Assembly: GCA_039566865.1 (NCBI GenBank)
Contig: CM076955.1
Location: forward strand, 126,501 to 190,500
Length of the DNA: 64,000 nucleotides
Reading direction: 5' to 3'
Origin: Aurelia coerulea
Lineage: Eukaryota; Cnidaria; Scyphozoa; Semaeostomeae; Ulmaridae
Part shown: in pieces, positions 1 through 11,100 of the stretch
Layout: each line of letters begins with the position of its first letter
Numbering within the stretch: the first letter of the stretch is position 1
Position numbers and translations under genes: made by a program
Notes under the pieces: model-generated
The model's database searches: none
Told to the model about the DNA's origin: nothing
What the model saw: the letters and a program-made list of their open reading frames with translations, nothing else

Positions 1-122
1 TAAAAAGAGAAGTATTCCGCAATCTTGGATTGGCCTCTGCTGCAGTATTCTTAGTAACATTAGTGATGGTTGCTAACCTCTGGATGTCAATAATGATTTT
101 CACTTGTGTCGTTTTAACACTG
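1..122 (+). CDS. Patched-like gene, exon A (partial)
   Basis: The open frame starts at position 3 (KREVFRNLGLASAAVF) and runs to CTG at 120-122, followed by GTAAGT. It encodes two consecutive membrane helices and ends in phase 0. Confidence 0.8.
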
Positions 123-2100
123 GTAAGTTATTTAATTTCCTTCATCAAGATGTTTCTTGAGAAACTGAAATGGTCCGAGTTGAACGAAATTCCCTTTTTA
201 CCGCACCACTGTGTTTTTTGTTCACTATATTTGGTCAATTCGTAGATCGTTTTGTTTGCTATTCTTGTGACCATTAACAAAAAACGTAGGTCTAGTTCTA
301 AGGCCTTGTATAAAAGGGTACGCTATTGTTTCGTTGTACTTTTTGCTCAACGTTCTATAAACCACAAAATTAGAATTTCACACGAGAATCGTATGATATT
401 GTACCATTTTTCTGTACCAATTTTTTGAACATTACTTCATGGAATGATGTGAAATCGCTTCTGTATGAACAGCTCCTGAAAAAGACCAGCCCTCATTTTA
501 TGGCATTACTTACGCTACAGAATTACCTGGACTATAATGACTTATTACCTGAATTATAATGACTTATTACCTAGATTATAATGACTTATTACCTGGACTA
601 TAATGACTTAATAAGGTCTACTCATTGTATGCTAAAATTGTCAGTCGTCGTGATGTCTCGCCTCGTCTGATCGATAATATCAAAGTTTCAAATTCATTGA
701 TTTAGTAATCTTTTATCAATATTCACATTACAATTTCTACTTTACAATTACCCGGACAGGTGGAGTGTCCCAAAAAGAAGTTCGATTATCCGAAAATTCT
801 TAATGCGGAAAATACTTAAGGAATAAATCAAAGTTTGATTGATGACCGAACGTGTGAACTCTGAAGTAATTTTTGTGCTTTTTTCTTCAATTTTTCTGAA
901 CATTGCAAAATATAAGTAAAATCGGATTTTTGAAAATTGCTTTTGTTTGAAATTGGTGACAAATGACGTCATGTAATGATTAGTAACTTCCTATACTTAG
1001 AGCACCATGCAAATAATTTTCGCTTCACTTTAGGCTTAAAAACAATGAATTTTGCAAAGACAATGCATCATGCATGTTATGCGGTTGCTTTTATAATATT
1101 TGATTCTTATCTCTTGAGAGAAACGAAATGTATTTTAGTGATGACATTTTTTGACGCATTTCGAAGTTTTTTTTTCTCCAATGCTCAGCATAATAGAACT
1201 AAATCACAAAAATACTTCAGCCTGTCGGCTATCAACTACATTTCAGCTCATTCCACCACTATGATGCCACCACCTCAAGCATCCTCCAGGTAATGAATCT
1301 TTAAACTGTTGCAAATCTTTCAGTCCACCTAGTAGGTGTTATAAATTATTGTCGTCTGTTTGATTTGAGTGACTGATTTTGTTTTTCCAGACCAATGTTG
1401 CTGGTTTCATGTACTTCTGGGGATTGACGATTGAAATAGTGACGTCAGTATGTCTTATTCTTTCCGTTGGTCTCTCCATTGACTACTCTGCTCATGTTGG
1501 ACACTCATTTATGACGTCATCTAAATCAACTCGTCAAGGTAACTACTTGTCAGTTTTTTTCGGGTGATGTTTTTAATTGAATTCTGCTTCCATTCTATTA
1601 TCATGCCGTTTTCTGTGAGGTACGTATTTAGATTTGAAATGGTGAACGTAATTTCTTTGTAAAATGATTTGTTGAGGATACACTGTATTCTTTCATAACG
1701 CTCCTAAATAAACCTGCTTTTTAAAGTGGAATGTAAAGACAGCAGAAGGACATCAACGACAGGGCGAATAGATCGAATTAAAGTGAATTAAAGCGTCTGG
1801 TTTCGGCTTCGCACGTATTTGGGCTTCGGGAGCTTGTGGCTCCGTGGGTTCTTGGCGGGTTCGCGGGTTTTGGTTTCTGGAATTAACTTCAAATCTGAGG
1901 GACGGGGGTATCTAATCGGGAGCCTATACCTTTTGTCGTTATTTTTCGGCGTTTGGTCAAACGTCGGGCGGTTTTTCTGGGACACCCTGTACATATACAT
2001 ATTATTTTTAGATTAGATTGTAAATTTTGTAAATAAGTAGGCCTTAATTAGCTATGATTTTAGCTATGGTTTTGTTTCAGCCTACTTTGTAAATGAATTA

Positions 2101-2189
<89 letters not shown>

Positions 2190-5100
2190 AATGATTAATT
2201 ATTATTATTATTATTAACAATTTCTTTTACGTTGGCAAGATAAAAAAAAAATATATAGCTAATAAGCTAATTAACGCCAACAAATAAGTTAAAACTTAAT
2301 TTACAATTTTCTACTTTAAAACCTACAAAAACCCTAAATCTTTAATGAAAACTTTGCACAATCTGCAGATGCAAGTATTTCCATGCCATAATTTTATTTT
2401 TCGCTTGAATTCAAATAATGTGTTGGAATCTTTAATTTCCTTTGGCAACGAGGACCACAAAAGGTGACCTCTGTACTGAATATTTTCTATTCCGTATGTT
2501 GTTGTCTTTATATTCGGCAACTGCAAATGATTCTCACTTCTCATGATGAATCGTTTATTATTCTTCAACTCTATATGCCAGATTTACATATGAGTTGTTA
2601 ATTTTCTGATTGAAATATCATTTTCTTACTTCACAGAGAGAGCTGCTGATGCTATTTCCAATATTGGTCCCGCAGTTTTCAATGGTGGATTCAGCACTTT
2701 CCTTGCATTCGCCTTTCTTGCATTTTCAAATTCATATGGGTTCAAAACATTTTTCAAGGTAACACATTTATACATACTTTCTCTATGATCAAACTTGATA
2801 AGTTGTTTCCAGTTTTCAAAGAGAAATTAATTCTCTCTTCACCGATTATTCATAGCCTGCGTGCAAACTCTACTGATTTCATTTCAGAGAGGTTCTCCTT
2901 CAGTAGAGTCTGGGCAACAGTGACCAAATCCTTGTTCTTGGTCACGTGCGGTTCGAAAGATAGAGGAACGACCTCATTGAATTTGATTCAATAGAGCTGC
3001 CTATGAATAGGATAGACAAATCACCCACACACACATTTATCACAACAGGGTTTCTATGGCTTGCTTTGTTCATACATACGCCAATTGAATATCAGCAGAC
3101 TCGAACAAAGACACAGACGTTCCATCAAACAAAGGGGATAGGCTTCAGCCAATCAGGAAAGGGTCCTCGTTTCTCATCAACTGAAAACAAGGATTTGGTT
3201 GCTGTTGCGCAGACTCTACTGGAGGAGAACCTCTCTGACATGAAAAGAAATCATTTCAATTTTTTCATTTTTCATTTTTTAACCACGGTAGCCCCGTCAG
3301 CCTTCAGAGACTGCTTTTCAGGGGGCCGTGCAAAAAAACTACAAAACAAATTTCAAACCTTATTTACAGTTAATCTTATTACTATAATATATATTAATAC
3401 AAAAAGAAATGTTCCTAAATTAATCAAAAGAAAATTAAAAGAAAAACCAAACACTCTACAATTTCTTTTTCAGCCTCTTAATCAATAGAGTCTGCACGCA
3501 GGCTAATTATTCAGGGAAGCCTAAAGCAACCACGTGCGCAAAAAAGCTATCAACAGTTGACAGTCTATATTTTGGGCAAAAAGTGATGCTTTAGGGTTTG
3601 GTTTCTCGGCAAGTAGCCCTATTATCCAAAATCCCTATTTTTGGACAAAAAGTAAGGCTACAGCCTTTGCCTTTTCGGCAAAATCGGCTGATTCTGAAAA
3701 TCCCTATTTTTGGGCAAAAAGTAAGGCTATAGCCTTTGCTTTTTCGGCAAAATCGGCCGATTCTGAAAATCCCTATTTTTGGGCAAAAAGTAAGGCTATA
3801 GCCTTTGCTTTTTCGGCAAAATCGGCCGATTCTGAAAATCCCTTTTTTAGGCAAAAAGTAAGGCTATAGCCTTTGCTTTTTCGGCAAAATCGGCCGATTC
3901 TGAAAATCCCTATTTTTGGGCAAAAAGTAAGGCTATAGCCTTTGCTTTTTCGGCAAAATCGGCCGATTCTGAAAATCGCTATTTTTGGGCAAAAAGTAAG
4001 GCTATAGCCTTTGCTTTTTCGGCAAAATCGGCCGATTCTGAAAATCCCTTTTTTTGGCAAAAAGTAAGGCTATAGCCTTTGCTTTTTCGGCAAAATCGGC
4101 CGATTCTGAAAATCCTATTTTTGGGCAAAAAGTAATGCTATAGCCTTTGCTTTTTCGGCAAAATCGGCCGATTCTGAAAATCCCTATTTTTGGGCAAAAA
4201 GTAAGGCTATAGCCTTTGCTTTTTCGGCAAAATCGGCCGATTCTGAAAATCGCTATTTTTGGGCAAAAAGTAAGGCTATAGCCTTTGCTTTTTCGGCAAA
4301 ATCGGCCGATTCTGAAAATCCCTTTTTTAGGCAAAAAGTAAGGCTATAGCCTTTGCTTTTTCGGCAAAATCGGCCGATTCTGAAAATCCCTATTTTTGGG
4401 CAAAAAGTAAGGCTATAGCCTTTGCTTTTTCGGCAAAATCGGCCGATTCTGAAAATCGCTATTTTTGGGCAAAAAGTAAGGCTATAGCCTTTGCTTTTTC
4501 GGCAAAATCGGCCGATTTTGAAAATCCCTATATTTTGGCAAAAAGTAAGGCTATAGCCTTTGCTTTTTCGGCAAAATCGGCCGATTCTGAAAATCGCTAT
4601 TTTTGGGCAAAAAGTAAGGCTATAGCCTTTGCTTTTTCGGCAAAATCGGCCAATTCTGAAAATCCCTATTTTTGGGCAAAAAGTAAGGCTATTGCCTTTG
4701 CTTTTTCGGCAAAATCGGCCGATTTTGAAAATCCCTATATTCGGGCAAAAAGTAAGGCAATTGCCTTTGCTTTTTCGGCAAAATCGGCCGATTCTGAAAG
4801 TCCCTTTTTTTGAGCAAAAAGTAAGGCTATAGCCTTTGCTTTTTCGGCAAAATCGGCCGATTCTGAAAATCCCTATTTTTAGGCAAAAAGTAAGGCTATA
4901 GCCTTTGCTTTTTCGGCAAAATCGGCCGATTCTGAAAATCGCTATTTTTGGGCAAAAAGTAAGGCTATAGCCTTTGCTTTTTCGGCAAAATCGGCCGATT
5001 CTGAAAATCCCTATATTTTTGCAAAAAGTAAGGTTATAGCCTTTGCTTTTTCGGCAAAATCGGCCGATTCTGAAAATCCCTATTTTGCTTTTTCGGCAAA

Positions 5101-8100
5101 ATCGGCCGATTTTGAAAATCCCTATATTTGGGCAAAAAGTAAGGCTATAGCCTTTGCTTTTTCGGCAAAATCGGCCGATTCTGAAAATCCCTATTTTTGG
5201 GCAAAAAGTAAGGCTACAGCCTTTGCCTTTTCGGCAAAATCGGCTGATTCTGAAAATCCCTATTTTTGGGCAAAATGTAAGGCTATAGCCTTTGCTTTTT
5301 CGGCAAAATCGGCCGATTTTGAAAATCCCTATATTTTGGCAAAAAGTAAGGCTATAGCCTTTGCTTTTTCGGCAAAATCGGCCGATTCTGAAAATCGCTA
5401 TTTTTGGGCAAAAAGTAAGGCTATTGCCTTTGCTTTTTCGGCAAAATCGGCCGATTTTGAAAATCCCTATTTTTGGGCAAAAAGTAAGGCAATTGCCTTT
5501 GCTTTTTCGGCAAAATCGGCCGATTCTGAAACTCCCTTTTTTTGGGCAAAAAGTAAGGCTATAGCCTTTGCTTTTTCGGCAAAATCGGCCGATTCTGAAA
5601 ATCCCTATTTTTAGGCAAAAAGTAAGGCTATAGCCTTTGCTTTTTCGGCAAAATCGGCCGATTCTGAAAATCGCTATTTTTGGGCAAAAGGTAAGGCTAT
5701 AGCCTTTGCTTTTTCGGCAAAATCGGCCGATTCTGAAAATCCCTATATTTTTGCAAAAAGTAAGGTTATAGCCTTTGCTTTTTCGGCAAAATTGGCCGAT
5801 TCTGAAAATCCCTATTTTTGGGCAAAAAGTAAGGCAATTGCCTTTGCTTTTTCGGCAAAATCGGCCGATTCTGAAAATCCCTATTTTTGGGCAAAAAGTA
5901 AGGCTATAGCCTTTGCTTTTTCGGCAAAATCGGCCGATTCTGAAAATCCCTTTTTTTGGGCAAAAAGTAAGGCTATAGCCTTTGCTTTTTCGGCAAAATC
6001 GGCCGATTCTGAAAATCCCTATTTTTGGGCAAAAAGTAAGGCTATTGCCTTTGCTTTTTCGGCAAAATCGGCCGATTTTGAAAATCCCTATATTTGGGCA
6101 AAAAGTAAGGCTATAGCCTTTGCTTTTTCGGCAAAATCGGCCGATTCTGAAAATCCCTATTTTTGGGCAAAAAGTAAGGCTATCGCCTTTGCTTTTTCGG
6201 CAAAATCGGCCGATTCTGAAAATCCCTATTTTTGGGCAAAAAGTAAGGCTATAGCCTTTGCTTTTTCGGCAAAATCGGCCGATTCTGAAAATCGCTATTT
6301 TTGGGCAAAAAGTAAGGCTATAGCCTTTGCTTTTTCGGCAAAATCGGCCGATTCTGAAAATCCCTTTTTTTGGGCAAAAAGTAAGGCTATAGCCTTTGCT
6401 TTTTCGGCAAAATCGGCCGATTTTGAAAATCCCTATATTTGGGCAAAAAGTAAGGCTATAGCCTTTGCTTTTTCGGCAAAATCGGCCGATTATGAAAATT
6501 GCTATTTTTGGGCAAAAAGTAAGGCTATAGCCTTTGCTTTTTCGGCAAAATCGGCCGATTCTGAAAATCCCTATTTTTGGGCAAAATGTAAGGCTATAGC
6601 CTTTGCTTTTTCGGCAAAATCGGCCGATTCTGAAAATCCCTATTTTTGGGCAAAAAGTAAGGCTACAGCCTTTGCCTTTTCGGCAAAATCGGCCGATTTT
6701 GAAAATCCCTATATATGGGCAAAAAGTAAGGCTATAGCCTTTGCTTTTTCGGCAAAATCGGCCGATTCTGAAAATCCCTTTTTTTGGGCAAAAAGTAAGG
6801 CTATAGCCTTTGCTTTTTCGGCAAAATCGGCCGATTCTGAAAATCCCTATTTTGCTTTTTCGGCAAAATCGGCCGATTTTGAAAATCCCTATATTTGGGC
6901 AAAAAGTAAGGCTATAGCCTTTGCTTTTTCGGCAGAATCGGCCGATTCTGAAAATCGCTATTTTTGGGCAAAAAGTAAGGCTATAGCCTTTGCTTTTTCG
7001 GCAAAATCGGCCAATTCTGAAAATCCCTATTTTTGGGCAAAAAGTAAGGCTATTGCCTTTGCTTTTTCGGCAAAATCGGCCGATTTTGAAAATCCCTATA
7101 TTTGGGCAAAAAGTAAGGCTATAGCCTTTGCTTTTTCGGCAAAATCGGCCGATTCTGAAAATCGCTATTTTTGGGCAAAAAGTAAGGCTATAGCCTTTGC
7201 TTTTTCGGCAAAATCGGCCGATTCTGAAAATCCCTTTTTTAGGCAAAAAGTAAGGCTATAGCCTTTGCTTTTTCGGCAAAATCGGCCGATTCTGAAAATC
7301 GCTATTTTTGGGCAAAAAGTAAGGCTATAGCCTTTGCTTTTTCGGCAAAATCGGCCGATTCTGAAAATCCCTATTTTTGGGCAAAAAGTAAGGCTATAGC
7401 CTTTGCTTTTTCGGCAAAATCGGCCGATTTTGAAAATCCCTATATTTGGGCAAAAAGTAAGGCTACAGCCTTTGATTTTTCGGCAAAATCGGCCGATTCT
7501 GAAAATCGCTATTTTGCTTTTTCGACAAAATCGGCCGATTTTGAAAATCCCTATATTTGGGCAAAAAGTAAGGCTATAGCCTTTGCTTTTTCGGCAAAAT
7601 CGGCCGATTCTGAAAATCGCTATTGCCTTTGCTTTTTCGGCAAAATCGGCCGATTTTGAAAATCCCTATATTTGGGCAAAAAGTAAGGCTATAGCCTTTG
7701 CTTTTTCGGCAAAATCGGCCGATTCTGAAAATCCCTTTTTTTGAGCAAAAAGTAAGGCTATAGCCTTTGCTTTTTCGGCAAAATCGGCCGATTCTGAAAA
7801 TCCCTATTTTTAGGCAAAAAGTAAGGCTATTGCCTTTGCTTTTTCGGCAAAATCGGCCGATTCTGAAAATCCCTTTTTTTGGGCAAAAAGTAAGGCTATA
7901 GCCTTTGCTTTTTCGGCAAAATCGGCCGATTCTGAAAATCGCTATTTTTGGGCAAAAAGTAAGGCTATAGCCTTTGCTTTTTCGGCAAAATCGGCCGATT
8001 CTGAAAATCCCTTTTTTTGGGCAAAAAGTAAGGCTATTGCCTTTGCTTTTTCGGCAAAATCGGCCGATTTTGAAAATCCCTATATTTGGGCAAAAAGTAA

Positions 8101-11100
8101 GGCTATAGCCTTTGCTTTTTCGGCAAAATCGGCCGATTCTGAAAATCGCTATTTTTGGGCAAAAAGTAAGGCTATAGCCTTTGCTTTTTCGGCAAAATCG
8201 GCCGATTCTGAAAATCCCTATATTTGGGCAAAAAGTAAGGCTATAGCCTTTGCTTTTTCGGCAAAATCGGCCGATTCTGAAAATCCCTTTTTTTGAGCAA
8301 AAAGTAAGGCTATAGCCTTTGCTTTTTCGGCAAAATCGGCCGATTCTGAAAATCCCTATTTTTAGGCAAAAAGTAAGGCTATTGCCTTTGCTTTTTCGGC
8401 AAAATCGGCCGATTCTGAAAATCCCTTTTTTTGGGCAAAAAGTAAGGCTATAGCCTTTGCTTTTTCGGCAAAATCGGCCGATTCTGAAAATCGCTATTTT
8501 TGGGCAAAAAGTAAGGCTATAGCCTTTGCTTTTTCTGCAAAATCGGCCGATTCTGAAAATCCCTTTTTTTGGGCAAAAAGTAAGGCTATAGCCTTTGCTT
8601 TTTTGGCAAAATCGGCCGATTTTGAAAATCCCTATATTTTGGCAAAAAGTAAGGCTATAGCCTTTGCTTTTTCGGCCAAATCGGCCGATTCTGAAAATCG
8701 ATATTTTTGGGCAAAAAGTAAGGCTATAGCCTTTGCTTTTTCGGCAAAATCGGCCGACTCTGAAAATCCCTATTTTTGGGCAAAAAGTAAGGCTATTGCC
8801 TTTGCTTTTTCGGCAAAATCGGCCGATTTTGAAAATCCCTATATTTTGGCAAAAAGTAAGGCTATAGCCTTTGCTTTTTCGGCAAAATCGGCCGATTCTG
8901 AAAATCGCTATTTTTGGGCAAAAAGTAAGGCTATAGCCTTTGCTTTTTCTGCAAAATCGGCCGATTCTGAAAATCCCTTTTTTTGGGCAAAAAGTAAGGC
9001 TATAGCCTTTGCTTTTTCGGCAAAATCGGCCGATTCTGAAAATCGCTATTTTTGGGCAAAAAGTAAGGCTATAGCCTTTGCTTTTTCGGCAAAATCAGCC
9101 GATTCTGAAAATCGCTATTGTTGGGCAAAAAGTAAGGCTATAGCCTTTGCTTTCTCGGCAAAATCGGCAGATTCTGAAAATCCCTATTTTTGGGTAAAAA
9201 GTAGGGCTATAGCCTTTTCTTTTTCGGCAAAATCGGCCTATTTTGAAAATTCCTATTTTTGGGCAAAAAGTAAGGCTATAGCCTTTGCTTTTTCGGCAAA
9301 ATCGGCCGATTTTGAAAATCCCTATATTTGGGCAAAAAGTAAGGCTATAGCCTTTGCTTTTTCGGCAAAATCGGCCGATTCTGAAAATCCCTATTTTTGG
9401 GCAAAAAGTAAGGCTATAGCCTTTGCTTTTTCGGCAAAATCGGCCGATTCTGAAAATCCCTTTTTTTGGGCAAAAAGTAAGGCTATTGCCTTTGCTTTTT
9501 CGGCAAAATCGGCCGATTTTGAAAATCCCTATATTTGGGCAAAAAGTAAGGCTATAGCCTTTGCTTTTTCGGCAAAATCGGCCGATTCTGAAAATCGCTA
9601 TTTTTGGGCAAAAAGTAAGGCTATAGCCTTTGCTTTTTCGGAAAAATCGGCCGATTCTGAAAATCCCTTTTTTTGGGCAAAAAGTAAGGCTATAGCCTTT
9701 GCTTTTTCGGCAAAATCGGCCGATTCTGAAAATCGCTATTTTTGGGCAAAAAGTAAGGCTATAGCCTTTGCTTTTTCGGCAAAATCAGCCGATTCTGAAA
9801 ATCGCTATTTTTGGGCAAAAAGTAAGGCTATAGCCTTTGCTTTCTCGGCAAAATCGGCAGATTCTGAAAATCCCTATTTTTGGGTAAAAAGTAGGGCTAT
9901 AGCCTTTTCTTTTTCGGCAAAATCGGCCTATTTTGAAAATTCCTTTTTTTTTTTTTGGGCAAAAAGTAAGGCTATAGCCTTTGCTTTTTCGGCAAAATCG
10001 GCCGATTTTGAAAATCCCTATATTTGGGCAAAAAGTAAGGCTATAGCCTTTGCTTTTTCGGCAAAATCGGCCGATTCTGAAAATCCCTATTTTTGGGCAA
10101 AAAGTAAGGCTATAGCCTTTGCTTTTTCGGCAAAATCGGCCGATTCTGAAAATCCCTTTTTTTGGGCAAAAAGTAAGGCTATTGCCTTTGCTTTTTCGGC
10201 AAAATCGGCCGATTTTGAAAATCCCTATATTTGGGCAAAAAGTAAGGCTATAGCCTTTGCTTTTTCGGCAAAATCGGCCGATTCTGAAAATCGCTATTTT
10301 TGGGCAAAAAGTAAGGCTATAGCCTTTGCTTTTTCGGCAAAATCGGCCGATTCTGAAAATCCCTTTTTTGGGGCAAAAAGTAAGGCTATAGCCTTTGCTT
10401 TTTCGGCAAAATCGGCCGATTCTGAAAATCGCTATTTTTGGGCAAAAAGTAAGGCTATAGCCTTTGCTTTTTCGGCAAAATCGGCCGATTCTGAAAATCC
10501 CTTTTTTTGGGCAAAAAGTAAGGCTATAGCCTTTTCTTTTTCGGCAAAATCGGCAGATTCTGAAAATCCCTATTTTTGGGTAAAAAGTAGGGCTATAGCC
10601 TTTACTTTTTCGGCAAAATCGGCCGATTTTGAAAATCCCTATATTTTGGCAAAAAGTAAGGCTATAGCCTTTGCTTTTTCGGCAAAATCGGCCGATTCTG
10701 AAAATCCCTATTTTTGGGCAAAAAGTAAGGCTATAGCCTTTGCTTTTTCGGCAAAATCGGCCGATTTTGAAAATCCCTATATTTGGGCAAAAAGTAAGGC
10801 TATAGCCTTTGCATTTTCGGCAAAATCGGCCGATTTTGAAAATCCCTATATTTTGGCAAAAAGTAAGGCTATAGCCTTTGCTTTTTCGGCAAAATCGGCC
10901 GATTCTGAAAATCCCTATTTTTGGGCAAAAAGTAAGGCTATAGCCTTTGCTTTTTCGGCAAAATCGGCCGATTTTGAAAATCCCTATATTTTGGCAAAAA
11001 GTAAGGCTATAGCCTTTGCTTTTTCGGCAAAATCGGCCGATTCTGAAAATCGCTATTTTTGGGCAAAAAGTAAGGCTATAGCCTTTGCTTTTTCGGCAAA

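Noticed and set aside
4253..7246. 997-codon minus-strand open frame of 23-residue repeats
   Set aside because: It follows from a 69-bp satellite whose period is divisible by three. The opposite strand is also open, units with stops exist, and it lies in an intron of an opposite-strand gene.
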